The position numbers and the translations under genes are program-made. Shown here one piece after another: positions 27,699-36,157 of a stretch of DNA of 64,000 nt. The notes beneath the pieces were generated by a model that was given only the letters and a program-made list of their open reading frames with translations, ran no database searches and had not been told where the DNA came from. Within the stretch, counting starts at the first letter, position 1, and the number at the start of each line of letters is the position of its first letter. This DNA is from Gymnodinialimonas sp. 57CJ19 (GTDB lineage Bacteria > Pseudomonadota > Alphaproteobacteria > Rhodobacterales > Rhodobacteraceae), in contig NZ_CP151587.1 in the NCBI RefSeq assembly GCF_038396845.1, positions 3,136,001 to 3,200,000 on the forward strand, written 5' to 3'.

Positions 27699-27800
27699 GC
27701 GCCCGAACCGAGGGGAGGGCGTGAAGCGCCCGCGTCACGCCATAGGCGTGCCTTCGGCACGACGGGGGCGGTTCGGGCGCTGCCAAATCAAAGATTTGGC
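27699..27800. repeat. Nested palindromic element, cloverleaf-like, plus trailing hairpin
   Basis: GCGCCCGAACCG (27699-27710) and CGGTTCGGGCGC (27769-27780) form a 12-bp closing stem. Inside it are stem-loops at 27717-27731 (GGGCG/CGCCC), 27736-27750 (CACGCC/GGCGTG) and an overlapping alternative at 27748-27760 (GTGCC/GGCAC). Directly outside is GCCAAATC-AAA-GATTTGGC (27782-27800). It lies in a 365-base stretch without a confident gene. On the minus strand a hydrophobic frame (27735-27965, TTG start) runs through it, which I do not count as a gene. Confidence 0.65.
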
Positions 27801-27994
27801 GAGGGAGCATACGTTAACGGCTCCGGCGACGGTAACGCCGGCTAGGATAGGCTCAGCGACAGCAGTGACCGCTCCCAACCCCAAAAAGAAGATCAAGATC
27901 AGCTCTTGAAATTTCCGGACTTTTGTCAAACCACGGCGAACATGTTGATGTTTGGGACTCCACAACCGAAACCGTGTGTGAAATTAGTGCCTAT

Positions 27995-28780
27995 ATGTCA
28001 GCGCTCAGAACCATTGGTCTTATATTTTTTCTCGGGCCACTCGCGGCAATGCTAGTGGAGCCGTTTTTCGAAGCTCTTTTCGATATTCTTGGATGGGATA
28101 CTGAGAATTTCGCCTTGCCGTTTGTGGATGTGCTAACGAACAACATGCCACTTCTCACGTTAGTCATGGGTATTGGGATCGGTATGTGGGTACATTTTTT
28201 TGCCCAGAAGCGCCTAGTAACAGCCTCGGCATCTATTCCTATAGCAGCGAAGTCAAATGAGCGTATCGACGCAAGAAAAATCAATGCACCCGAGTTTTCA
28301 CCGTCCCAAGGCTCTCCGAACGCGGACGGGCATCATTTGGTCCCGAGTCCTGATGAGTTCTTTCGACTGTCATGCAAAAGGACCGTTGACAGCCATGAGC
28401 TTGTGGCGCGATTCTTTACGCGTAACCGCTCAAAGGAACCGCTTTGGATCGAAATTTCCGAACCCCGCCAATTCAAACTCTCTAATGAGATTGTCGGTAC
28501 GGGAGGTGGCGGTGGTCGCAATCCTTACGCCCCCACATCGAACCAAGCAACCATCGCTGGCCGCGCGACCTGTTACAACGACGTTCAGGGGCTTTCCGGT
28601 ACGGCGGTGGCGTCAATCGCTTTCGGAGTGGCTCCGAATTCGCTTGCAACAAAGTTGATCATGGAAGTGGATTTTGTAATAAAGTCCCAAATTGACAAGC
28701 CGGGAGGCGAAGGAGATTTAGCATTTTTGATTACCGCAGATCGCACGCGGTACGCCGCTATAGAAGATAAATCTGATTAG
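27995..28780 (+). CDS. ORFan membrane-anchored protein
   Basis: 261 residues with two membrane spans near the N-terminus (about 7-30 and 53-72) and a large soluble domain that contains a glycine run (GTGGGGGRNPYAP) and ends in a beta-rich section. Base composition is clearly lower in GC than the neighbours, and codon use includes rare-looking TTT, ATA and AGA codons, suggesting recent acquisition. ATG 27995 is chosen; the frame is open to 27923. No family recognised. Confidence 0.65.
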   Translation: MSALRTIGLIFFLGPLAAMLVEPFFEALFDILGWDTENFALPFVDVLTNNMPLLTLVMGIGIGMWVHFFAQKRLVTASASIPIAAKSNERIDARKINAPEFSPSQGSPNADGHHLVPSPDEFFRLSCKRTVDSHELVARFFTRNRSKEPLWIEISEPRQFKLSNEIVGTGGGGGRNPYAPTSNQATIAGRATCYNDVQGLSGTAVASIAFGVAPNSLATKLIMEVDFVIKSQIDKPGGEGDLAFLITADRTRYAAIEDKSD

Positions 28781-29014
28781 AACCAATAGCCGCGCGAGAG
28801 TGGGGAAAAACGCCGGACTGAGCTTCGCACGCGTTATTTCGGTGCATATATTTGTCTCCTTGTCTCCGGTTATCTCTGAAAGCTGCGTTTAGGTCATACA
28901 GTGGCGCTTCCTCTCGGTCTTGAGAGATTTTGAGGCATTTTTTCTGCGATACTGGAGCTTTGTGCTGCATGCGGAAAATCGGTTAAGACCCGCCTACCGC
29001 TCACCCTTCTCGCC

Positions 29015-29386
29015 TCACCCCCCATCCCAAAACCCCGCAATCCCCCCAAAGAGCACCCACTGAGGCATCGGCCACACCGTCCCCAGCGCCACCACGCCGC
29101 CCCCCAAGAACAACCCCACAAACGCCACAGACACCGCCAGCACCGTCCACACCAGCGCCGCGCTCGGCCTCCGCGCGGTCCACAGAAGCGCCACGCCAAA
29201 CACCACGAAGATCGCCGTCAGCGCGTGCCACACAACCGCTGACACGGCCCGCACCAGCGGGTCCAACCCGCTCGCCTGCACCGGCGCGTTGACCTCTGGC
29301 CCGCCCATGAACGCGTGGATCGCCGCCGTTGCCAGATACAGCCCCCCGGCCACTACAATCGGAACATTCAAAGCGCGCACAGTCAT
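29015..29386 (-). CDS. Small four-TM membrane protein, divergent from a TetR gene
   Basis: 123 residues with four hydrophobic spans and few charged residues. It starts with MTVRALNVPIVVAGGLYLAT and includes a conserved-looking VSAVVWHALTAIF. It shares its promoter region with the divergent tetR gene, which carries two palindromic operators, so it is probably the regulated target. Function unknown. Confidence 0.75.
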   Translation of the reverse strand: MTVRALNVPIVVAGGLYLATAAIHAFMGGPEVNAPVQASGLDPLVRAVSAVVWHALTAIFVVFGVALLWTARRPSAALVWTVLAVSVAFVGLFLGGGVVALGTVWPMPQWVLFGGIAGFWDGG

Positions 29387-29408
29387 CAGCCTACCCTTTC
29401 ACAAACAA

Positions 29409-29426
29409 CCATACGCCACCGTATGG
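29409..29426. promoter_or_regulatory. Operator 1 of the TetR pair
   Basis: CCATACG-CCAC-CGTATGG, a perfect 7-bp inverted repeat with a 4-base spacer, between the divergent starts (29386 and 29470). It starts 36 bases before an almost identical site. Confidence 0.75.
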
Positions 29427-29444
29427 TCAAAGTGTTGCGCTGCA

Positions 29445-29462
29445 CAATACGCATCCGTATGG
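29445..29462. promoter_or_regulatory. Operator 2 of the TetR pair
   Basis: CAATACG-CATC-CGTATGG, matching operator 1 except for one base in the left arm and the spacer. It ends 7 bases before the tetR start codon, so bound repressor would block its own initiation. Confidence 0.72.
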
Positions 29463-29469
29463 TCCGCTC

Positions 29470-30009
29470 ATGACAAATCGCCTCACCCCTGATGATTGGA
29501 TCGCCGCTGGCTTCCGCGCCCTTGCCGAAGGTGGCCCCGAGGCCGTGAAGGCCGAGCCGTTGGCTCGCAGGCTCAAGACCTCCAAGGGCAGTTTCTATCA
29601 TCATTTCAAAGATGTGCCCGCCTTCCACGCCGCCATGTTGGCGCTCTGGCAGGACAAGGCTTTCACCGGGATCGTCGCCGCGCTGGAGGCCCTTCCGACG
29701 CCCGAGACCAAGCTGCGCCACCTCGCACAAATCGCCAACGACGGCGCGCCGGATCGCTTTGGCGGCCTGTTGATCGAGCCGGCCATCCGCGCCTGGTCGC
29801 TCCGCGATGCCCGCGCGGCAGAGGCCGTCGCCGCAATCGACACGGCGCGGATAGACTACGTGGCCGACCTTCTGGAACCGCTCGGCCACCCCCGCTCTGC
29901 CGCGACGCTGTTCTACGGCGCCTTCGTCGGCCTCGACGACCTGCAAGCCCGCGGCATGTCTGAGACAGCCGGAGCCCTGACGCTGCTGGTAGATCGCCTG
30001 CTCGACTAA
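29470..30009 (+). CDS. TetR-family transcriptional regulator
   Basis: 179 residues. N-terminal HTH: LTPDDWIAAGFRALAEGG followed by LARRLKTSKGSFYHHFKD, the canonical TetR recognition helix. The C-terminal ligand domain is helical with no visible ligand motif. ATG 29470 is directly after operator 2. Likely represses itself and the divergent membrane protein. Confidence 0.9.
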   Translation: MTNRLTPDDWIAAGFRALAEGGPEAVKAEPLARRLKTSKGSFYHHFKDVPAFHAAMLALWQDKAFTGIVAALEALPTPETKLRHLAQIANDGAPDRFGGLLIEPAIRAWSLRDARAAEAVAAIDTARIDYVADLLEPLGHPRSAATLFYGAFVGLDDLQARGMSETAGALTLLVDRLLD

Positions 30010-30157
30010 GTGGTCAAGTCTAAACCCTTAACAAACCGTTAAGCTCAAACGGAATACTGAGTATCAACAATAGCTTACGAAGATGCTCAAGCTTGAGCAC
30101 CCCACCACACGGGCCTCGCCCCTTGCCCGCACGCCCCGCGCCCGCTAGGCCTTTCCC

Positions 30158-30916
30158 ATGCCCCGCGCCCGCCTCATCGACCACGCGATCCTGATCCTCG
30201 GCTGCGTCGTCATGCTGGGGCCGCCCGCCCTCCTGCTGGTCAACGGATTTCCGCTGGCCTCCCTCTCGGCCCTCACCGATCCAGTCGCGCCACGCCCCGA
30301 TCTCTGGCAGCTCCTGACCACCTCATTCATCATCGCGGCGGGCGTGGCCCTGATCAAAACGGCGACCTCCCTGCTCGCCGCCTTCGCCCTCGTCTTCTTT
30401 CGTGTCCCCGGCACGGGCTTCATCTTTCCCCTGATCCTGCTGCCTCTGTTCCTGCCCATCGAGTCGCGGATCATGCCGACGATACTTGTGACCGACGCCC
30501 TTGGGCTGTTGAACACCTACACCGGGTTGATCCTGCCGATCACCGCCACGGGCCTTGGCACCTTGATCCTGCGGCAACAGTTGATGCAGCTCCCGCCGGA
30601 AGTGATCGAGGCCGCGCGCCTTGATGGGGCCGGGCCTGTGCGTGTTTTCTGCGATATTATCGTGCCGCTTAGCCTGCCAATCATAGCCGCTCTTCTGGCG
30701 TTCTTCTTCGTGTTGGGGTGGAATCAATACCTCTGGCCGATGATCGCTTCCCCCTCAGCGCCGGACCGGGCCACGGTGGTCAGCGGCATCGCGTTGCTGC
30801 GCGCGGGCTCTCCGGCATCGCTGACGCTGGCGGTGATTGCCATGGTGCCGCCGCTGATCGTGTTCATTTTCGCACAACGGTGGATCGCCAAGGGGCTTGC
30901 GCCGATCCGGGCCTGA
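30158..30916 (+). CDS. Orphan ABC sugar-type permease (MalG/UgpE-like)
   Basis: 252 residues with six membrane spans and the EAA loop EAARLDGAGPVRVFCDIIVP typical of carbohydrate/glycerol-3-phosphate permeases. The partner permease, binding protein and ATPase are absent on both sides, which is unusual. The gene may serve a transporter encoded elsewhere or be a remnant. ATG 30158 has no strong Shine-Dalgarno. Confidence 0.83.
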   Translation: MPRARLIDHAILILGCVVMLGPPALLLVNGFPLASLSALTDPVAPRPDLWQLLTTSFIIAAGVALIKTATSLLAAFALVFFRVPGTGFIFPLILLPLFLPIESRIMPTILVTDALGLLNTYTGLILPITATGLGTLILRQQLMQLPPEVIEAARLDGAGPVRVFCDIIVPLSLPIIAALLAFFFVLGWNQYLWPMIASPSAPDRATVVSGIALLRAGSPASLTLAVIAMVPPLIVFIFAQRWIAKGLAPIRA

Positions 30917-30984
30917 ACCGGAGGGATTTCCCCGTGTTGTTCAGGGGACGAGCCCCGTAAGCTGATTGGCAAAGGAGCCTCACC

Positions 30985-31608
30985 ATGACCTCTGCCGCCA
31001 CCTTCTGGGACAAGGCCGCGCCCAGATACGCCGCCAGCAAGATTTCGGACCCCGAGGGGTATCGCGCCACGCTGGAGCGGACAATCGCGCATCTGTCGCC
31101 CACCGATCACGTGTTGGAAATCGGCTGCGGCACCAGTTCCACCGCGCTGGAGCTGGCGGGGCACGTGGCCCATATCACCGCGACCGATATTTCCCCCGCA
31201 ATGATCGAAATCGGGCGCGAAAAAGCGGCTGAGGTGGGCGTGGAGAACATCACCCTCATCGCGGGTGAAGCCGATGACCCGACCGTGTTTGCCAACGGCC
31301 CCTTTGATGGCGTTCTTGCCCTTAACGTTCTGCATCTGCTGGAAAATCAGGCCGGCGTCCTCGCGCAACTTCATGCGAACATGAAACCGGGCGGGCTGCT
31401 CATCTCCAAGACCGCCTGTCTGGGGGAGAAGTGGTTTTTCAAACCCCTGGTCAGCATCATGGCCCTGTTTGGCAAAGCGCCTTTCGTGCGTCACCAGCGG
31501 ATTTCGCAGCTGCAAAAGGCCATCCTGGACGCCGGGTTTGAGGTGGTGGAAGAGTCCATTCAACCGGGAACCCCGCCGCGTCTTTACATGATCGCGCGGC
31601 GTGTTTAG
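30985..31608 (+). CDS. Class I SAM-dependent methyltransferase
   Basis: 207 residues. SAM motif I is HVLEIGCGTSSTALELA, motif II ITATDISPAMIEIG, and the post-motif segment GVLALNVLHLLEN. Typical of small-molecule or quinone-type methyltransferases; the substrate is unknown. GGAG of the leader precedes the ATG by about 9 bases. Confidence 0.88.
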   Translation: MTSAATFWDKAAPRYAASKISDPEGYRATLERTIAHLSPTDHVLEIGCGTSSTALELAGHVAHITATDISPAMIEIGREKAAEVGVENITLIAGEADDPTVFANGPFDGVLALNVLHLLENQAGVLAQLHANMKPGGLLISKTACLGEKWFFKPLVSIMALFGKAPFVRHQRISQLQKAILDAGFEVVEESIQPGTPPRLYMIARRV

Positions 31609-31680
31609 CCCTGCGCCTTGACGTCCGAACCTATTGTCCGGACAGTCGCCGCAACGAAACAATGCCGGAACAGGCCCACG

Positions 31681-32097
31681 ATGACCGATCTTCCCGAATA
31701 CTACTTCCGCATCCGCGAAAACGGCGCCGCGGTGTTTCGGGTCTCGACCGAGAACCGCCAGCGCCGAATTGAGATGGACGAAATTGCCGTCGTCAACATC
31801 CGTAACGGCAATGTCAAACCCCACGGCGATCACGTCTTGGACGCGGAAGAGACCGCCGTTATCGCGGAATGGATGGAGGAACGTCGCGCGGTCCTGAAAG
31901 ACCGCGATATCGACGATATCCACCGGGCCGTTGATTATCTGAACCTCACCACCCATTGGGCCAACAGCCGGGCCGAGGATGATGATCTGGAGGACGTGAC
32001 AGACCGCCTTTTGCTGGCCATGCACGACCTGCGCAGCGTTCTGGTGCGCAAGAAAGCAGATCGCATCATGGCGGCGGCCAAGGCTGAAGAGGGCTAA
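31681..32097 (+). CDS. Conserved hypothetical cytosolic protein
   Basis: 138 residues, acidic and mostly helical, beginning TDLPEYYFRIRENGAAVFRV and containing RRIEMDEIAVVNIRNG. I associate this form with an uncharacterised Rhodobacterales family. No catalytic motif visible. ATG 31681 is chosen over an upstream in-frame start at 31618. Confidence 0.72.
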   Translation: MTDLPEYYFRIRENGAAVFRVSTENRQRRIEMDEIAVVNIRNGNVKPHGDHVLDAEETAVIAEWMEERRAVLKDRDIDDIHRAVDYLNLTTHWANSRAEDDDLEDVTDRLLLAMHDLRSVLVRKKADRIMAAAKAEEG

Positions 32098-32142
32098 GGC
32101 CCTGCCCTGGCCCCGGCCCTCCCCCATCAGGGTTTGAAGAGC

Positions 32143-33018
32143 CTACTGAACCGTAAGCGTATAGCCGATTTGTCCGGCTACGGGCTGGATCATCTCACGG
32201 CAATTGCCGGGGCCGTCGGTCGCCATCCAGACATGGCCGGGATCTGTGTTGAAGGAGATTTGCTCACCGGGGTTCATCGCGCCCATGTCGACGGGCACAC
32301 CGTTGGTATCAACCCACAACAACGCCCGAAACAGGCCACTTTCGTTGGTAAAGGTCAGCACGTTGCTTTGCCCCGTATTGCGCGAGGCAACCCGACCAAG
32401 GTTATCGCAAGACAAAAACCCATCCTGCGCCCCAATGGGGGCCGAGGGGCGCAGCCCGCTTTCCGGTGTCAGCGTGTCGATCTGATCGCAATCGGCCAGA
32501 AACGGCCCGAGGGTGTTGGGTCCGTTGCCCGTAAGGGTAAAGCCCCCGCGCCCGCCGACCCTCTCAAATTGCACCGTGTTGCTGCCTGCGATCACCAGCC
32601 ACGCGGGGTCAGACATTTCTAACACCAATTCGATCCCCGAAACGCCGAATTCCGCATTCGTGCCGACCACGCTGCCGTCCACGTCAACGACGCGCCCGTC
32701 ATCGGCACGCACCCTCAGCGTCGCGACCGAATCCTCGGCCAGCCCCTCGATATCGGCGCCCACCTGGAGCGCGACCAACGGTCCCTGAGCGCCAATAAAG
32801 CACTGCCCCATGATGGCGACATCATCGGTTTCCGGCACGCCGTAGCTCACGCCAAGGACCGTATCAAACACGTTGTCGCTGATTTGCGTGAACCGCGACC
32901 ACACGTGGCCCGTGATGTTGGGCCCAAGATCAGGCGTAAGGCCTCCACCCTGCTGCGCCGTGGCGGTCAGCGGCAAGTTGAGGGCGGCAAGAACAGCAGT
33001 CGCGAGGAGGAGGCGCAT
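32143..33018 (-). CDS. Secreted protein with a C-terminal VHL-beta-like domain
   Basis: 291 residues with a signal peptide (1-21, cleavage near ATA-QQ). The middle section is beta-rich with repeated Gly/Asp turns. The last about 65 residues (TFTNESGLFRALLWVDTNG, MGAMNPGEQISF, HVWMATDGPGNC) resemble the bacterial VHL beta domain pattern of N-x-T/S, W-x-D-x-x-G, L-x-P-G-x-x and H-x-W. Probably periplasmic; function unknown. Confidence 0.68.
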   Translation of the reverse strand: MRLLLATAVLAALNLPLTATAQQGGGLTPDLGPNITGHVWSRFTQISDNVFDTVLGVSYGVPETDDVAIMGQCFIGAQGPLVALQVGADIEGLAEDSVATLRVRADDGRVVDVDGSVVGTNAEFGVSGIELVLEMSDPAWLVIAGSNTVQFERVGGRGGFTLTGNGPNTLGPFLADCDQIDTLTPESGLRPSAPIGAQDGFLSCDNLGRVASRNTGQSNVLTFTNESGLFRALLWVDTNGVPVDMGAMNPGEQISFNTDPGHVWMATDGPGNCREMIQPVAGQIGYTLTVQ

Positions 33019-33120
33019 GAAGAAACTCCGGGAAAAAGGTAAAGGATCAATGGAGACACCGTCACCGAGGCCCGTTTTATTTGCAAGCGGCGGCTTTCCT
33101 GCCGTCGCAGGCGCGAAAGA

Positions 33121-33528
33121 TCAAATGCGGGTGAACGTGGTGTCCAGAAGCATGTCTTTGCGCGGGCCGGTGACGCGCCAAAGGGTCGAGAATTGGTCCT
33201 TGTCTGCAAAGGTATAGCGCACGCGGTAGGTGTCAGGCGGGCAGTCGTGCAAGGCTTCCTCGGCCGCTTTCGGGACGGTGTGGAACGGACGGCCATCGTC
33301 AAAAAACACCGCAAGGTCAGCACCTTCAGATCGCCACAGGTAGCGCCGCGTCGCTTGCATCGGCGCCGCCGCGCCATAGCGCAACGTGCCTTCCTCAACC
33401 TGCTCAAGCCCATCATCGAAAGGCCGCCACATGGCCTCCCCCTCAAAGCGCCCGGTCATATCTGCACGGTAATCGGTGATAACGCGCGACAGGCGCCAAC
33501 GCCCCTTCAGCGCGTCCAACCCTATCAT
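33121..33528 (-). CDS. DUF6314 family protein
   Basis: 135 residues of a lipocalin-like beta barrel family: LKGRWRLSRVITDYRADMTG, RRYLWRSEGADLAVFFDDGR, FHTV and CPPDTYRVRYTF. ATG 33528 gives the family length; a long open frame continues upstream only because purB lies on the other strand. Function unknown. Confidence 0.8.
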   Translation of the reverse strand: MIGLDALKGRWRLSRVITDYRADMTGRFEGEAMWRPFDDGLEQVEEGTLRYGAAAPMQATRRYLWRSEGADLAVFFDDGRPFHTVPKAAEEALHDCPPDTYRVRYTFADKDQFSTLWRVTGPRKDMLLDTTFTRI

Positions 33529-33624
33529 CTGTCCGCGCCCCCTGCTGCCAATCGCCCCACCCGGTTGCTCCCTTTGCTTCAGCCTCGTATCAGACAGCCG
33601 AAATCTCTCGTGAAAGGCAAGCCC

Positions 33625-34929
33625 ATGATCCCCCGCTATTCCCGCCCCGAAATGGTCGCCATCTGGGAGCCCGCCACGAAGTTCCGCATCTGGTACGAAA
33701 TCGAGGCCCACGCCTGCGACGCCCAGGCCGATCTGGGCGTGATCCCGCGCGAAAATGCCGACGCTGTGTGGAAGGCCAAAGACGTAGACTTCGACGTCGC
33801 CCGCATTGATGAGATCGAGGCCGTGACCAAGCACGATGTGATCGCCTTTCTGACCCATCTGGCAGAGCATGTGGGCAGCGAAGAAGCACGTTTTGTGCAT
33901 CAGGGCATGACCTCTTCCGACGTGCTCGACACCTGTTTGAACGTACAACTGGTGCGCGCCGCTGACATCCTTCTGACCGATATGGATGCGCTTCTGGCGG
34001 CCCTGAAAAAACGCGCGATGGAGCATAAGATGACGGTCCGCGTGGGCCGGTCCCACGGCATCCACGCCGAGCCCACCACCATGGGTTTGACGTTTGCCCG
34101 TTTCTACGCCGAGATGGATCGCAACCGCACCCGTCTGGTGCAGGCCCGCGAAGAGATCGCCACCGGTGCGATTTCCGGCGCAGTTGGCACCTTCGCCAAC
34201 ATCGACCCCGCTGTTGAGGCCCACGTCTGCGAGAAATTGGGCCTGATCGCAGAGCCGATTTCCACCCAGGTGATCCCGCGCGACCGCCACGCGATGTTCT
34301 TCGCGACCCTGGGCGTGATCGCCAGCAGCATCGAAAACGTGGCAACAGAAATCCGCCACATGCAGCGCACGGAAGTCCTTGAAGGGGCAGAGTTTTTCTC
34401 GGTCGGGCAGAAGGGCTCTTCCGCGATGCCGCACAAGAAAAACCCGGTCCTGACCGAGAACCTGACCGGCCTTGCGCGGCTGGTGCGTATGGCCGTGGTG
34501 CCCGCGATGGAGAACGTGGCGCTGTGGCATGAACGCGATATTTCGCATTCCTCCGTGGAACGTGCCATCGGGCCTGATACGACAGTGACCCTTGATTTCG
34601 CCCTGCATCGTTTGACCGGTGTCATCGACAAGATGCTGATCTTCCCCGAAAACATGATGGACAATATGAACAAGTACCCCGGTCTTGTGATGTCCCAACG
34701 GGTGCTTTTGGCGCTGACGCAGGCGGGTGTTTCCCGCGAAGACGCCTATGCCATGGTACAGCGCAACGCCCTGAAAGTATGGGAGGAACGCACTGACTTC
34801 CGGGAGGAATTGCTGGCGGATGAGGCCGTTGTGGCTGCCCTTGGCGTGGACGGGATCGAGGAAAAGTTCGACCTAGGCTATCACACCAAGCACGTCGACA
34901 CGATTTTCGCCCGCGTGTTTGGCGAATAA
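33625..34929 (+). CDS. purB: Adenylosuccinate lyase
   Basis: 434 residues of the fumarase/aspartase superfamily; acts twice in purine synthesis, releasing fumarate from SAICAR and adenylosuccinate. The catalytic signature is SSAMPHKKNP, the base-bearing region is THDV-like (TKHDVIAFL), and the substrate loop is GMTSSDVLDT. ATG 33625 follows GTGAAAGG. No defects seen. Confidence 0.97.
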   Translation: MIPRYSRPEMVAIWEPATKFRIWYEIEAHACDAQADLGVIPRENADAVWKAKDVDFDVARIDEIEAVTKHDVIAFLTHLAEHVGSEEARFVHQGMTSSDVLDTCLNVQLVRAADILLTDMDALLAALKKRAMEHKMTVRVGRSHGIHAEPTTMGLTFARFYAEMDRNRTRLVQAREEIATGAISGAVGTFANIDPAVEAHVCEKLGLIAEPISTQVIPRDRHAMFFATLGVIASSIENVATEIRHMQRTEVLEGAEFFSVGQKGSSAMPHKKNPVLTENLTGLARLVRMAVVPAMENVALWHERDISHSSVERAIGPDTTVTLDFALHRLTGVIDKMLIFPENMMDNMNKYPGLVMSQRVLLALTQAGVSREDAYAMVQRNALKVWEERTDFREELLADEAVVAALGVDGIEEKFDLGYHTKHVDTIFARVFGE

Positions 34930-35018
34930 CGCTATTTCCTGAAAGCGAGCGTCGCGCACTAACCGAACCTTAATGCTTTGGCTCTACTGATCCTATTTGG
35001 TGATGAGAAAGGGCCAAT

Positions 35019-36104
35019 ATGGAAGTGCTGCGCGACGTTCACGGCAATTCGTCTTCACTATCGCTGGATGGCGTGGCCAATGGCGGTGCGGGGATGATTG
35101 ATGTCACCCCCAAACGCATGGGACAGCAGCAAAAGGCGGCCGTGATTGTGCGGCTTTTGCTGGGGCAAGGCGTGTCACCGGGCGTACAAAAATTGGCGCC
35201 GCACCATCAGACGCGGCTGGCTCATATCATCTCGGAACTTGGAAATATTGATCGCCAGACCTTGGCGGCTGTGGTGCGTGAATTTACGGATCGGATCGAC
35301 AATCTGGCCCTGAGCTTCCCCGATGGTCTTGGCGAGACAATTGATCTTCTGGAACCGCACCTTGGCGAGGACGCGCTCAGCGCGCTGCGCTCGGCCGCCG
35401 CCAACAGCGAAGGCAACGATCCGTGGGCACGGATCGCCAAGCAACCGGTGGATCGGCTCTCTCCGTTGATGGAAAGCGAAAGCGCGGAAGTTTGCGCTGT
35501 GCTTTTGTCGAAGCTGACCGTGGCAAAGGCGGCGGCGCTGTTGGCGGAAGTGCCGGAAGACAGGGCTCAAATCCTTGCCCATACCGTTGCGCTGACCGAA
35601 ACGATCTCGCCCGATCTGGTGACGCGTATCGGCGCCGATGTCGCCGCGATATTGGAGGCGGTGCCACCGCAGGCCTTCTCCAAGACCGCCGCTGAACGGG
35701 TGGGCGCGATCCTGAACTCCACCCCGCAGGCAGCCCGCGACAAGATGCTAGAGGGGCTCAACGACAAGGACGCGCCTTTCGCCAAGGAAGTGCGCAAGTC
35801 CATCTTCTCGTTCAACCACATCCCGGAACGGGTCGAACCAGGCGATGTGCCCATCATTGTTCGAAAGGCGGACGCGCAGTCGATCATCGTGGCATTCGCG
35901 GCAGGGCTTTCCGCCGCGCCGCTCTCGGTCGAATTTCTGTTGGAGAATATGTCAAAACGCTTGGCCGAACAGATGCGCGATGAGGCAGAGGGGCTTGGCG
36001 CCCCGAAACCCGAGGAAGGCGAAGCCGCAATGTCTGATTTGGTCTCCACCATTCGCGACCTGGCGGATCAGGGGGAAATCACGCTGTTGCCCCCGCCGGA
36101 ATAA
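35019..36104 (+). CDS. fliG: Divergent flagellar motor switch protein FliG
   Basis: 361 residues. The N-terminal segment QQQKAAVIVRLLLGQGVS, the middle domain and the C-terminal motor domain (SFNHIPERVEPGDVPIIVRK, LENMSKRLAEQM, IRDLADQGEITL) follow the FliG pattern. The EHPQ motif that contacts FliM is replaced by ESAE. A Gly/Ser-rich N-terminal extension is present. No other flagellar gene is adjacent, so it is separated from the usual cluster. Shine-Dalgarno GAGAAAGGG precedes ATG. Confidence 0.82.
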   Translation: MEVLRDVHGNSSSLSLDGVANGGAGMIDVTPKRMGQQQKAAVIVRLLLGQGVSPGVQKLAPHHQTRLAHIISELGNIDRQTLAAVVREFTDRIDNLALSFPDGLGETIDLLEPHLGEDALSALRSAAANSEGNDPWARIAKQPVDRLSPLMESESAEVCAVLLSKLTVAKAAALLAEVPEDRAQILAHTVALTETISPDLVTRIGADVAAILEAVPPQAFSKTAAERVGAILNSTPQAARDKMLEGLNDKDAPFAKEVRKSIFSFNHIPERVEPGDVPIIVRKADAQSIIVAFAAGLSAAPLSVEFLLENMSKRLAEQMRDEAEGLGAPKPEEGEAAMSDLVSTIRDLADQGEITLLPPPE

Positions 36105-36157
36105 GCGCGTCTTTCGCCGGTTCTGTCACGCGACGTCGCGACAGGGGGATTGTGGAA

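Noticed and set aside
27699-27780. Cloverleaf-like palindrome as a tRNA gene
   Set aside because: No CCA, no T-loop TTCRA in place, no anticodon-loop geometry, and the closing stem is 12 bp.
27735-27965. Hydrophobic minus-strand frame (TTG start) through the palindromic element
   Set aside because: No clear start site and the C-terminal third is dictated by the palindrome; kept only as a note in the repeat entry.
33193-33624. Upstream extension of purB
   Set aside because: It overlaps the antisense DUF6314 gene and adds non-family sequence; the ATG at 33625 has a good binding site and matches PurB length.
33529-34698. Long minus-strand frame upstream of the DUF6314 start
   Set aside because: It is antisense to purB and has shadow-like composition.
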